A DNA stretch of 64,000 nucleotides from positions 12,327,001 to 12,391,000 of the forward strand of contig NC_092575.1 of NCBI RefSeq assembly GCF_037975245.1, in the 5' to 3' direction. A model generated the notes under the pieces. The model was not told the DNA's origin. It ran no database searches and saw only the letters and a list, made by a program, of their open reading frames with translations. The position numbers and the translations under genes are program-made. Positions within the stretch are counted from its first letter, which is position 1. Each line of letters starts with the position of its first letter. Shown here one piece after another: positions 1-10,990 of this stretch. The DNA is from Apostichopus japonicus. Its lineage: Eukaryota; Echinodermata; Holothuroidea; Aspidochirotida; Stichopodidae.

Positions 1-199
1 GACTAATGTCACCAACTAATGTAACTGACTAATATGCATTTACCGACTAAGATATTGTTGATCGACTAAGCTGACGGACTAAGATGACCGACTAAGAAAT
101 CCAACCGACTAAGGAATAAATTAGTCCGTAGCAACTGACTAAGGCTATGTTTGTCGGTAGAGGCACCAGATGGACTAACGTTATGTTAGTCGGTGGACC
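1..199. repeat. degenerate CCGACTAA array
   Basis: About ten variants of the octamer CCGACTAA or its shorter form GACTAA occur at 8-25 bp spacing, first in direct orientation and then also inverted (TTAGTC, TTAGTCGGT) from about 120 to 199. The spacing is irregular, so this is not a clean microsatellite. It may be the edge of a larger array cut by the window boundary. No coding sequence is seen. Confidence 0.6.
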
Positions 200-231
200 A
201 ATTTAAGTTTTCAGTGTATTAGCGTCTATAT

Positions 232-671
232 CAATCCGCCGCAAGTGTTCTCCTTCAGGAAAAGTGCCAATTAGGAGCAGGAGAACAACTTTTGTGCTAT
301 GTTATCAATTAGGATGTGCTTTTTTTTGTGGCTTGGATGTTAAAGAACATGAATGGAAGCACATGTGGTTAACAAATCGGGTAAATTGAGGAATTTTAGA
401 CAAGTTTAGCTCTCCCAGGAGCAGTGTACGAAGATTGTTTACGACTGAGTAAAGAGGTTTGTTTACAAGTGACGAAAAGTTCCTGCTCTGGTAGCAAAAA
501 ATTTGCATGGTCATGGTACGGAAAATTGATGGTGCCATGAAAGGCCAACTTGTCAGCTATCCAGTGATAGGTAGCGTTTAGCAAGTGCAAACTTCTATCT
601 AGACTTAGAGAACACATTACTTTTGTGATTTAGTGTGTAAGTCAATGGGGCTTTTAATGGGCGTATGCTAC
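232..671 (+). repeat. dispersed repeat family R1, copy 1
   Basis: A ~430 bp segment matches 43070-43494 in the same orientation at roughly 80 percent or better by eye. Shared blocks include CTCCTTCAGGAAAAGTGCCA, GAGGTTTGTTTACAAGTGACG, GGAAAATTGATGGTGCCAT and TTAGTGTGTAAGTCAA. Shorter diverged relatives lie at 20690-20760 and 21180-21365. I see no terminal repeats, reading frame or tail, so the class is unknown. Confidence 0.8.
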
Positions 672-1270
672 CTTAAGCAAACGTGTCAAAATTGCCGTTT
701 AGACTCTATGAGCGTTAATTATAGCTGAAAGTGTCGGGTATGATGTGTAACGATGAAATATGACAAAACGTCTAAAAAATTTACGCTTGTGCGATTTCGG
801 GGTCCAATTTTGCGAAACGTCATCAAAATATTGAAAAATGGCATGAGATTGCCGAGGAAATAATAAATAGGTACATCGTGTGCTCCAAATGCAATGATGA
901 GTAATGGTTAGACTAGAAGAACATCTGCATGGCTTACATAGGCCACAGTACCACCTGTTTATGTTGTTTTGAGCTGTCTGCTACTGAGATGTGTATAGTA
1001 GTGAAAGTAAAGGCTGGTATAAGGAGCCACTAATTTCGATGTTAGGCTATAGAGAACAACTAAAACCTGACGGACTGTAGTTGTACATACGGTGAGTAGC
1101 ATATACTGTTATACAGTGTACCAAGCAGAGCAACAGCGACATTCAGAGTTTTAAAAGCATATACATTAGTATTCGATGTGGATTAAGAATCAGCTGCACT
1201 GTGCCTAGGCTGCATTGAGATTAAACATGGGTCCTGTATACAGTACTGGCAATCTCCAAACTTCTTTCCA
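672..1270. other. no gene seen
   Basis: AT-rich unique sequence with no long frame, splice-bounded exon or repeat that I can support. Confidence 0.5.
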
Positions 1271-1516
1271 ATGTCAGACCAAGATTGGATGGCATGGGCT
1301 GATGACATAAATGAAAAGTTGGCAAAACATACAGCAAGTGACACAAGGGGATGCAGAATGTGGACAGGTGCCTATACCATCAGTAAGCCAGGGGCACCAG
1401 CATATGGAATTATCCGCACAATGCTACCCCTGGCAGCTAAGAGAAGAGTCATCAGGGTCCACATTCTGGCATTATGCTCTTCAGAATATTTTGCAGAGAA
1501 AACATGTTATAATTAG
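1271..1516 (+). pseudogene. possible zinc-binding-loop homing-endonuclease-like fragment
   Basis: An 81-residue frame contains CRMWTGA, a short variable stretch, AYGIIRT and then RVHILAL. That order (Cys-x2-Trp-Thr-Gly, then Tyr-Gly-x-Ile, then a basic His) resembles the start of the zinc-binding-loop or His-Me-finger endonuclease domain found in many invertebrate proteins. The downstream half, with the second metal cluster and the conserved His-Asn, is missing because the frame stops shortly after. It could be one exon of a longer gene, a decayed copy or a coincidence. No splice site settles which. Confidence 0.3.
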
Positions 1517-2075
1517 GACTAGTACCAATGTGGCAGTAATAAGTGTCCATGCGTCCGTAGGACACTCATTACTAGGATATAGTGTCCGCTTTGAGTGAAT
1601 AGTGTCTTACGGACGATTTCCCTTGCTTTCTACGCCACCGTGGAAAGTGTCCGGGTTCTCTTTAAATTAAAACGCTTTAACGTGGTTATGTCAAGTGACA
1701 AACGTTTCTGGCCCTATCTACATTCCCTTATTGCCTATAAAGAGGTAATTTACCAGCAAAGACCAAGTTGACAATGATATCTCGGTCAGCATGCACCCTC
1801 AAAACTCAGTTTAAAGCATGACCAATATCGAGTGTCGACTGTTGTGGGAAGGAGGTGGCAAAATGTTATTATTCTTATGGAGACTACACTCCAGGGGACG
1901 CTGTCAGAAGGAGGCACATTGTTAAACAAAAATTCTGAACTAATCAGTCATGTCTGTCTGACTCTGCTGTTTTTCAATCGTTACTATCATTACGGTCGTT
2001 GTTTGGATGGTCGGAATTTCTAAACGTTGGAGAAAGATCAACCATAAGGTCGACGGCAAATGTATTTCAACCGAT
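1517..2075. other. no gene seen; GTGTCC-rich stretch
   Basis: The hexamer GTGTCC or GTGTCT occurs several times, direct and inverted, between 1540 and 1650. The rest is featureless. Confidence 0.4.
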
Positions 2076-2293
2076 ACGCGTATGTTAGGCCATACGGGAA
2101 ATAATTGCTGATTAATTGTCCGTACGAATTAAAATTACCGTTCTTTATTTTGTTTAATACTGGCATATGAAGCTGTAAGGTGATTGGCTGATAATTAATG
2201 CCGGTATTAAATAGAATTAATACCGGTAATAATTTTAATTCGTACGGACATTAAGTCAGCAATTATTTCCCATGCGGCCTACCATATACGCGT
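2076..2293. mobile_element. foldback/MITE-like element F1, copy I
   Basis: Two inverted arms of about 65 bp face each other. The left arm contains GGGAAATAATTGCTGA followed by TTGTCCGTACGAATT. The right arm contains AATTCGTACGGACATTAAG and then CAGCAATTATTTCCC. A ~75 bp AT-rich loop with TACCGG motifs lies between. The ends carry ATACGCGTAT and GGCCTACCAT, shared with the next copy. Confidence 0.75.
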
Positions 2294-2627
2294 ATGGTAG
2301 GCCGCATGGGAAATAATTGCTGAATTATGTCCGACATAATTGCTGAATTATGTCCGACATAAATCCGAATTATGTACCACATAAATACGAATTATGTCGG
2401 ACATAAATCGACCAATCAGCTGAGGGCATCTCCATGCCTATGTATGTGGTACAAAAACCCAATATATGTACTACATAAATCAACGTTAAGTATTAGGCCC
2501 TATAGCGTCGAGATGCGCTCACCTGATTGATCGATTTATGTCCGACATAATTCGTATTTATGTGGTACATAATTCAGATTTATGTCGGACATAATTCAGC
2601 AATTATTTCCCATGCGGCCTACCATAA
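2287..2627. mobile_element. foldback/MITE-like element F1, copy II
   Basis: The ends are ATGGTAGGCCGCATGGG and CCCATGCGGCCTACCAT, a perfect inverted pair that continues inward through AAATAATTGCTGAATTATG. The interior is made of near-palindromic 15-mers such as TTATGTCGGACATAA, TTATGTGGTACATAA and their variants. It abuts copy I, sharing the ATACGCGTAT junction. No coding capacity. Confidence 0.85.
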
Positions 2628-2657
2628 CCCATCAATCCACAAATCCATGCTTTTGAA

Positions 2658-2999
2658 ATGTGGTGTTGGAGGAGGATGCTGAGGATATCATGGAAGGAAC
2701 GTAAGTCAAATGATTTTGTCAAGAACCAAATTGGAGCGAAGGTTACCTTATGTCAGAAGATAGATAAGAACAAGCTGCAGTATTTTGGACACATTTCTAG
2801 GAGAGAAGGTGACAACTTGGAGAAGATCATTACCCAAGGTCATGTTGAGGGTCAACGAAAACGTGGTAGGCCAAAAGTTCGATGGGCTGACGGGATAAAA
2901 GAGATCACCGGCATGAACATCTGCGCAGCTCACCGATTTGCCCAGGATAGAAGTGGTTGGAACGTCATCATCAATAGGGTCACAAAGGGTCAGTCATGA
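2658..2999 (+). pseudogene. RTE-type LINE reverse transcriptase, C-terminal fragment
   Basis: A 113-residue open frame reads as the extreme C-terminus of an RTE-clade endonuclease-reverse transcriptase. In order it shows MWCWRRMLRISW, a linker, KLQYFGHISRR, EGQRKRGRPKVRW and a terminal AQDRSGW ending in KGQS and a TGA stop. These are the thumb and C-terminal landmarks of that clade. The polymerase and endonuclease domains are absent, so the copy is strongly 5'-truncated, as is usual for LINE insertions. It lies between two F1 foldback segments, so it inserted into, or was captured between, F1 copies. Not functional. Confidence 0.85.
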
Positions 3000-3027
3000 C
3001 TCATAGGACAACGACGACTACCATAAC

Positions 3028-3096
3028 CGTGTGTCGAGGTGACGATTTGGTCGAGTTGGAATGTGTCGAGTTGACGGTGTGTCGAGTTGACTGACA
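3028..3096. repeat. short minisatellite after LINE tail
   Basis: Four imperfect copies of GTGTGTCGAGTTGAC follow the RTE stop codon. RTE elements commonly end in short tandem repeats, so this may be the LINE 3' tail. Confidence 0.6.
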
Positions 3097-3119
3097 TTCT
3101 ATATGATTCTGTACGTGAT

Positions 3120-3272
3120 TTGTTGATTTATGTGGTACATAAATTGGATTTATGTACCACATAAATAGGCATGGAGATGCGCTCAGCTGATTGGTCTATT
3201 TATGTCGGACATAATTCAGCAATTATGTCGGACATAATTCAGCAATTATTTCCCATGCGGCCTACCATGTAC
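3120..3272. mobile_element. foldback element F1, partial copy III
   Basis: Palindromic TTATGTGGTACATAA and TTATGTACCACATAA units are followed by two GTCGGACATAATTCAGCAAT units and the terminal CCCATGCGGCCTACCAT. Only the right-hand terminus is present. The left one may be displaced by the LINE tail. Confidence 0.8.
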
Positions 3273-4070
3273 GCGGAGGCGGAAAGTTTCCCCGCCATCC
3301 GGAGCATGAAGGTCAAATCCGGAGTCAGAGTCAATATACTTTACTCAGTACGCGGGAAATGTAGAAATCTCCCGCTCTACGTTCTCGGTGTGAAAAAGTT
3401 TTTATTTCACGCATGCGTATTTGCATTCTACTGTAAGAAGTATACTAAACTCAGTGAAGTAAGACGAATGTGCCGTCTACGTCGTTAACGTTGAATGTAA
3501 CGCGCAGGCCCAAAAACTCTTAGTAGTTCCATATTTGCACGCACGGTTCTACCATTCTGTTGTGCATTAAGAGTTGAGACCGATAACTTACTTAGCCCGA
3601 TCTGATATTACAAGATGACTTCTCCTGAGCTGGATACCGATGAAGAGTACAGTATCTTTCATCAGGACTGTACGCTGAAGATGTTTGATTTTTATCTAAG
3701 AAAATATGGCGGGTACTTCCTTTTTCAATGTAATTTTCATAAAGATGACGTAAAAACGGCAATTTTTTCATTGACGAAATTTGTCATGGTTGGGCAAGTT
3801 GTAAATTCTGCGTCCCAAGTGGTTCTTATAAGAAGCAGATCTTTTGGAATAATTCTAATATTAAAATAAATAACTCGATTACATTTTATGAAAGGTATTG
3901 TTTTGTATAAAATACCTCTTTAATGATAACAAGGAGCTATTGAGTTTTCAGCTTTTAAAGAGTAAGTTTAATTTACGTTGCTCCTTTCGGCAACATTACA
4001 GTATTATTCATGCTATTCCTGGTGAATGGAAACAAGAAGTAAATAACAATCTTCATGAGAATAGGGAGGG
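3273..4070. other. no gene supported
   Basis: Slightly CpG-richer than its surroundings. An 84-residue frame at 3615-3869 (+) begins MTSPELDTDEEY and has a GGTACT step inside it that could serve as a donor. There is no matching downstream exon or recognisable domain, so I do not call a gene. Confidence 0.35.
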
Positions 4071-4074
4071 CTCA

Positions 4075-5150
4075 TCAGTGGCGGCGGAACCGGGGGGGGG
4101 GGGGGCTTGGGGGGGCTCAGCCCCCCAATGAAAAAGTTGAGGGGGCAAATGCATGATAAGCCCCCCCCCCAATATTTACCAAGGCTCCGAAACGTGCATC
4201 TGCCCATTTTTCAATGCATACTTGTCGATCTGTCCGATGCACACGTATACTATATATATAGGTGTAATAATTTTAGTAATTGCTGGGGGACCCTCGGCCC
4301 GTCCCCTGGCTATAGACCACATTGTCACCCCAACCGCGTCTTCACGCCCCGTGAAAAGTGGAAGCAGTGAGTGTGAGTACCGGTAAGCGTAACACAACTT
4401 CGTCTTAGGCCAATGACTTGCCTCATTTCAGCCAGTTCTCCAACATCCCCTTACTTAGTGGCGGAGCGTCCATATATACAGTCAGGGGGCGGATGCCCCC
4501 CCCCCCTGACGGACACAAATGGACTGCTGGCGCCCTTTTCAGCTTTTCACTACTTTTTACTTATTCGCGATTATTGACTATTTTATTGCGCTCTCATATA
4601 CCTATTGACATTTGTCATATTCTGTTGGTGTAATTTTTCGACAAAATGGCGACGACACCTTTTTATTCTCCGTTAATCTGCAAATTAGCAAGGCCCGGAA
4701 AGGGTCATATCCTGCAATCTAGGGAGTATCTTTTCTCAAAAATTTTCTGTACGCTCCGCGCCAACTTGTGGTGGCGCTCCGCTTAGATAGTGTCGAAAGC
4801 GCCCCTACAGACCATTCTTGCCCCCCCCCTGACCAATACCCCTAGCTCCGCCAAAGCCCTTACTACACTCAAAAACGTCTTTGCGAGTACACTACGAGGA
4901 ATAGCTACTCTCTTAAAACACCATCGAACATACAAATTACAATGTTTTTACAGACTTTTAGGTGCAATCTGAGAAATTGCAGGCTTGAGACCCATATTTT
5001 AGGGCTAGGTATTCGCAGCATTAAACACTCGGGAAGTGCCGTTTCCGGCCATCTGGGGGTTTGAAAAAACCCAAAATTTTCTTGTACGCTCCGCGCCAAC
5101 CGATGGTGGCGCTCCGCTTAGATAGTCTCCACACATTAGCCCCCCCAATA
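4075..5150. mobile_element. composite of GC-rich MITE-like repeats
   Basis: Several pieces carry GTGGCGGA starts, runs of G or C and GCTCCGCC ends. Two copies of a hairpin-forming motif (ACGCTCCGCGCCAAC, short spacer, GGTGGCGCTCCGCTTAGATA) lie near 4750-4795 and 5083-5130. The block GGGAAGTGCCGTTTCCGGCC near 5032 recurs at 53440 and, inverted, near 49040. Relatives of these pieces also lie at 48541-49199 and 52338-53600. No coding content. Confidence 0.6.
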
Positions 5151-5199
5151 ATTTTCGTTGTCATCCGTCCTTATCACGTTATAGTTACAACATTTTAAT

Positions 5200-5800
5200 T
5201 GAAAAGTTTGTCTCTTCTTCAAGGGCAGTTTCTAAATGGAACCGTATTTTCAATCTTAACGACATACAACGGCGAAATATCTTTCTTATTCCATTTAACT
5301 CTCTAAGAGAGAGAGAGAGTAAGCTTCAATACTTCCAGTTTCTTTTCATTAATAGAATCATTGGCACTAATTATCTTTTATATGGTATGGGGAAGGAGGA
5401 AAATCCTGGGTGTACTTTAGTGGAGATAAAGATGAAAGACTTGAACATATTTTCTGGAAATGTAGTATACTCTTAATTTTATTCTTGATGTTGAGCAGGC
5501 ACTATACTTGGTAGACAGTTTTGTTTTTCAAAACAGGACTTTTTGTTTGGTTATAAACTTACTCTCAAACATCCCTATATCTTTCTCATTTTTCATGCGA
5601 AATATTTCATATTTCAACAGAAAACTCGGGGTAGTATTCCCAAGGGTATAGATTTCCTCTCTAAATTTAAGTTCTATTTACAAATTGAATATTATCTATG
5701 TAAGAATAAGCCTAATCCTCCGATCTCTCTTCAAGAATTAAAATTGTTTTTAGTAAGAAGGATTTCATTTGCAGTGAGCGCTCTTTTCAATTGCTGAATT
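5200..5800 (+). pseudogene. LINE (L1/Tx1-like) C-terminal fragment
   Basis: Frame-shifting conceptual translation gives FQFLFINRIIGTNYLLYGMG, then a broken Cys/His cluster ending in LEHIFWKCS, and later the peptide HAKYFIFQQKTRG with an acidic/aromatic tail to about 5795. That order (Cys-rich knuckle with H-x-FWxC, then the Ala-Lys-Tyr-x-Ile helix) matches the C-terminus of Tx1/L1-type ORF2 proteins. Several frame changes and a missing polymerase core show that it is a dead 5'-truncated copy. The GA-rich run near 5305 is inside it. Confidence 0.65.
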
Positions 5801-6162
5801 GCTTGTTTGGTTTCCTGTTTAGTATTTCTTCTTCGTAATGTTTTGCTTCTCCACGTTGAGCAAGTCGCGATCGTTATATTTGAATAGTATTATTGTACGT
5901 TTTGTCTCTGCGGTTGTACTGTATGTATTGATATTGTTATGTACTATTAAAACTAAAGATAAGAAAATAATAAATTGTTAGGCAATGATTGAGTTGTATT
6001 GTAATACTAAAGAACTCACAAAATTATCATGTCTATTTGTAAAAATGTCAAATGAGTCAATAAAAGAGATGGAAAAAAAAGGACTGTACCCTTAAATCTA
6101 AAAAGATCGATAAGGAGAAGATCGAAGAGTTTTATACTAAAGGGAGATGCCGATATAGTTTA

Positions 6163-6313
6163 CCGCCAATTCATTCGTGTAAGCTTTTAAAATTGTGGGC
6201 TTTGGTCACTTCACCCGTGATTACGGGCATAGCAACGAAGATCCTAGGCCTGTAATCACGGGTGAAGTGGCCAAAGCCCACAAAATTAAAAGCTTACACG
6301 TTATGATTTGGCG
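6163..6313. repeat. strong inverted repeat (hairpin)
   Basis: Arms 6175-6228 and 6247-6300 are nearly perfect inverted copies (for example CACTTCACCCGTGATTACGG against TGTAATCACGGGTGAAGTGG) around an ~18 bp loop. Weaker pairing extends to 6163 and 6313. It could be a small MITE or a hairpin RNA locus. No frame is present. Confidence 0.85.
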
Positions 6314-7569
6314 ATAAGTGTACTATTTGTTTATTTGTATCAAACTTTTAGGAATTATTTCCACTGAAAAAAAATATTCCATAGATATGCATATAAGTGC
6401 ATATAGGCCACTTGGGCCTTGCAGACTATATAGGTATATTTTATTATTTGTAATCACTTAAGAGTAGAACTGAAAAGTCTTAACTATAACTGTTAGTTTT
6501 AGAGCATAACGTAATGCATAATTAGGGGGCAAGACACGAATAGTACCGTAGTACTATTAGGCTAGTATATAACTGTAGCCTAGGACTTCGAGAGTTAACC
6601 CTATCTGCGACCGGCAAATAATTTTCTATATTCAAATTTAAGCCACTCCGATTGGCAATCTCTGAAATAAAGCTTACTTAATATACTTTATGGTACTGTG
6701 GTAGCTTCCAAAACTTCCAGATCAGCTGTCAGTTACATGTCAGCTGTGTAGTGTGTAGCCATGCCACCATGGGTATAGAAGCTTTGAATTTCAATAATGA
6801 TTAAGTGTTTGAAATTGTTAGGGTACCAAAACAAATCTTATATGTGCCAGGCAGGTCAGGACTTTTGAGATTTTACAATACTAGAAAAGATGACCTGGAA
6901 TAAATCCCCTTACTAGTTAAAACACAAGGCAGCAAGGGGGGGGGGGGGGGTGTCTCTGTCTTGTCCATTTTGGTGGGGTAAATTAAATTACCTGCAACTC
7001 TTCGATTTGATTGATTTAACACTCAAGTTATGCGAACGCAGGCTATAGGCAGTAGGAGTGTTACTTTAATTTCTCTTTCTTTTGAGAGACTTTCACATAT
7101 TTTTTAATATGTTGGTGCCGGGATACACTCAGACACTGCAGCAGGTCACATATGCTATAGATAATCAGTTGGGCACCTGCCCATCACTTCATTGTCAGAA
7201 GGTTAGCTGTGTTGGTGTACGGTCCAATGGGCCTTGTGCTGGTGATATTTCCATTATGCAAACATGTACGTGGTATGTATATTCACTAAACATTCTTGCA
7301 CAGTAATTATGGTGGTTACGATATGCAAAACAATGTTGCAATTAAGTTAGTGCAGGTTAAACCAAGTTTATATCATTTATATTAAACTTGCAATGCATTA
7401 TCACATGTAGACACTGCCTGGTAATATACTGTAGTATTGCTAGAATAGGGACCAGAATGGACCTAAAAGCTGATATAGGCCTAGTGTAATCTGTTTGACA
7501 AATTTGAGGGCGGGTGAATAAATTTCTATTCAGGAGGATAGCTGGGTGTTGAGAGAAACTATTGAAAAA
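6314..7569. other. no gene seen
   Basis: AT-rich intergenic or intronic sequence. It has a G-run near 6938 and a 74-residue frame at 7082-7306 that matches nothing I recognise. Confidence 0.45.
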
Positions 7570-7574
7570 AGAGC

Positions 7575-8092
7575 AAATAAAACTGCACTATTGATTTTGG
7601 TGCTCATCTCATGAATAATAATGAGGTCACGGGGTCAAACGTGAAAATATTCAAATGCTAATAACTCCGCAACCGAAAGTCAGACTTTATTCATATTTAG
7701 TATTAATGTATTGGTAGATAGTGGGTACATGGTGATATATGTTCAAGTTGATATTTTGCATATTTATTAGGGGGCGGGGCTTAAGTTGATTTTCACTAAA
7801 GTAGCTTGTAAACACGGTAACTGAATAACGACAAGTTGATTTTAAGTCATACTTGGTACATATATGCGCCATAGTGAGTAGAAGAGCCCTATTGATTTTG
7901 GTGCACATATCAAGAATATTAATGAGGTCACAGGGTCAAATGTGAATATTTTCAGAGTTGAATCATACTGTGTGTGAAGGTGTTGGTAGATAGCGGGTAC
8001 ATGATAATATATGTTCAATGTGATATTATGCACCTTTATTAGGGGGCAGGGCATGAGTTGATTTTGCTAAAAATTGTAAACATGGTAAGTTA
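7575..8092. repeat. diverged tandem duplication, ~300 bp unit
   Basis: Two units start near 7588 and 7888 with TATTGATTTTGGTGC and run through AATGAGGTCAC, GGTAGATAG, GGGTACATG, ATATATGTTCAA and TTATTAGGGGGC. Each ends near TTGTAAACA. The AGGTCA-like half sites resemble those in the array at 57285-57640. Confidence 0.75.
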
Positions 8093-8239
8093 ACATATTT
8101 AGTAGGTATACGTCCACAGTCAGTGAGAGGACCTTGCTGATCAATTTAATCAACAATGATGAAAGCTTGGGATTATAATCTCCATCGGCAAGGAATCACA
8201 ATAAGCCCATTGGTTTTCTGGTTTGTTCTTCTCTTACAG

Positions 8240-8467
8240 CCCATCAGAGCCACCAATTCCAAAAATACATCAACAAGCTTCCTCAAGTTTGATAAGACAG
8301 TTGGTAGAAGAGGACGAAGTTGTTCACAAAGAGGACGTTTGCATCCAATGCCGTGACTTCCTTAGACAGGCCCTGAACTCGCAGACGAGAGGCGGGTTAC
8401 CGACATCTCCCAGCTTTGAAGGAGATCTCCATAGTAAAGTTAGGTTCCAATTACCTGATGATGATAG
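8240..8467 (+). CDS. candidate internal exon of unrecognised gene
   Basis: A pyrimidine-rich acceptor (TTCTTCTCTTACAG) precedes an open segment of 76 codons, and a GATAG/GTAGTA donor follows. The exon starts and ends in phase 2, so it is symmetric. Without splicing, the frame stops at 8469-8471. The peptide begins SEPPIPKIHQQ, has the acidic RQLVEEDEVVHKEDV, a CIQC pair and FLRQALNSQTRG, and is rich in polar residues. It looks like genuine protein rather than a random frame. I do not recognise the family, and no partner exon is evident within several kilobases. Confidence 0.4.
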
Positions 8468-8474
8468 GTAGTAA

Positions 8475-10990
8475 TTCCTTGTCATTGGACATAACGGCTG
8501 GCGGCGTATTTTGGATAGAGAAATAAGGCTATCGAATTGAATAAAATTCAGTTAAGCAGACAATGTGACATGTAATGGAAGGAAAAAAATGTAAAAAACA
8601 AATATTTTTGGAAAACTCCCATTGCAATACCTTGTTGTGAACTAGAAATATGTTTTTCTGATGGTGACATTTTTCTCCGATAAACTCATCCTTTACCCCC
8701 AGGAAATTTTCAGAGTAGTTGGTAAATGGATCACAGTGTGTGGGATGTTGATATTTTGGACAATTATTACCAAATGCTTGAATTCTGCTTCTTGTCTTGT
8801 CATTAGTTTCCTCCTGAAAGGTGATACAATTGGCATTCTTGTTTTTTTAGTCTTGCACTCTGAATTCAATGTTGTTGGGTTTTTTAAGGATTTATTCCTC
8901 TTGATAAGTGATTTGTATGTGTCAAAGGAGAGGAGGCAAGGACAATATGCTCAGGTCATCTTTATGATAGGTAGATATTTATTCAGCCACTGATCATAAA
9001 AATACAATGGAATTGTTGTCAATCAGTCTGCTGTTGCCAGATAGAAAAATAAAAATGAAAAAAGATATTGGAAAACTTCACAGCAAAACAAGGCTATCAG
9101 GGTCTAGGTTTATACATAAGCATGACAAAAATTTACAGTAGATTTATGAAAACAATAATGTTATGTACCTCGAATATTCCTTAAGATTGTAACATGCGAG
9201 GGGCTTTTCTAAGGTACTAAAGGTGCTTAATGGGTATTAAAACCATGCCGTTTAATGTCCTTCTTCCAGTCCCATCATAGGGACTTGTTGAGTTATAGTG
9301 ATTATGTCTTTGTTGGAATGGGTCAGTTGTAGGTGGAGAGAGGAAGCTGAAAAGGGTTAACGATGTGTCAGCCTTATCTAACCCGTATCTGAGGAAACAT
9401 TTGTTGTTTTTTCTGACTTCAATTCGTGTGAATAGATTACAATATGTGGTTATTGTAAGTATAATTACTTAGTATTACAAAAGGACGATGGGAAACGTTT
9501 TGAACCCAATAAAATGATCTTTTAGGCATTATCAACTTTTCAAGAATACAGAAAACAAATTCAAGTTGTGCATAATTAGAATCTTATAATTATCGTACTA
9601 TATTAAAACAATTGACATAAACTAATCGGGGAAAAAAACAATCTTAATTGAGTATCTGTAATGCTTAGCTTGTTTTACGTATCAAGTTAAAATAAAATTG
9701 GAGAGAATAAGTGTTCTTGTGGTAGAATTATTAATTGAATGTAATACATTTACACTTAACTTAAAAGTTGACAGATGGAACAAACACATTTTGTGTCAGT
9801 TCTTAGTTGATATTTTAGAAAAGTTTAATTTTCTCATAAATCCATGGTTGGTACGTTTACTTACTGTGAAGTCAGACGTCTAGATTTATCTATGTCACTG
9901 ATGCCTACATTAATGTTCTTCATTCATCTGCCGAAATAAATGAAGCTTTTGGACTTTGTGTATTAAAGATTCCAAACATTTTGGCACCAAAGCCAAATTG
10001 AAGTTGACTTAATGTGGTGGTGAAGACACTCTCCAAGAAAAATGAACAAAATCTGTACATTTCTTGAGCTTTAATAGGGACGAAAGTTGTTTAGGGGCAT
10101 GTTTTTCAGAGGGCCTGAGAAATCATTTAAAGCAAAAAATAAATATTAGCATATTTTCATTTTGTAGGCAGTATAAGTACAGTATAGCCAACCACATCGA
10201 ATGAAATGTAAATTTCTATCCTAAGCTCAGCAACATAGAAATATTTTTCAATATTGTAGTACATATCCATACACAGATATTCCCTTGAGAGCTTGGTGTA
10301 TCATATTGTTTATGGTTCATGCGGTAGGAAAATTAAAATAGGAGTGGGTGAGCAGACGTGCCAAATAACATCATGTTGCACCTACTGATTAATAGCAATG
10401 CTTCCAGCGATATCATGTCCCGGATTTTCCAGGAAAATATAAGGTCACCTTGCTATAGGGCCAGTTCTTTGGGTAGCAGATATGCATATTGGGAGAGATT
10501 CCTGCATAGGGTTTGATAAGTAGACAGTGGGTTGGGGAAGTGGGGGGGGGGGAGGTTGCTAAATCACTTGCCGTGGATACCATAAAGTGCTCAGGTAACA
10601 TCATGCATGAGTTCAACACAGATGTATATGCCTTTTTTTAATAAAGGAAGTCACCTACATTTGTTGTTTTATGTTAACATATTTTGTTGTAAAAGATACA
10701 AAAGAATACAGCCAACTCAAGTAGCATCCCCTTCTGCCTTTCTCGTTTTCTTTTGATCTAATGCCCAAGAAATTAAGCATAAATAAAAATGATGGACTTT
10801 AAAAGTAAATTTTATACTAAATGTGTTACAGTTCGGCATATATAGGATTTAAAAAAAAAATTCCTGTCAGACTATCAGACTGTCAGACTTCCAGTCTGGA
10901 GACTCTTCACGGGGGCATCCCACAGGGTCTTAACACATGGTTGTGCTAATAAATACATTTTTTTTGGTTTCGATGATAATCGTAACCTTT
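8475..10990. other. no gene seen
   Basis: AT-rich sequence without recognisable exons or repeats. Frames at 8661-8993 and 9698-9883 have ordinary random composition. A short CAGACTATCAGACTGTCAGAC repeat occurs at 10868-10890. Confidence 0.4.

Noticed and set aside
3615-3869. MTSPELDTDEEY frame as a gene start
   Set aside because: Plausible N-terminus but no partner exon, promoter or recognised domain.
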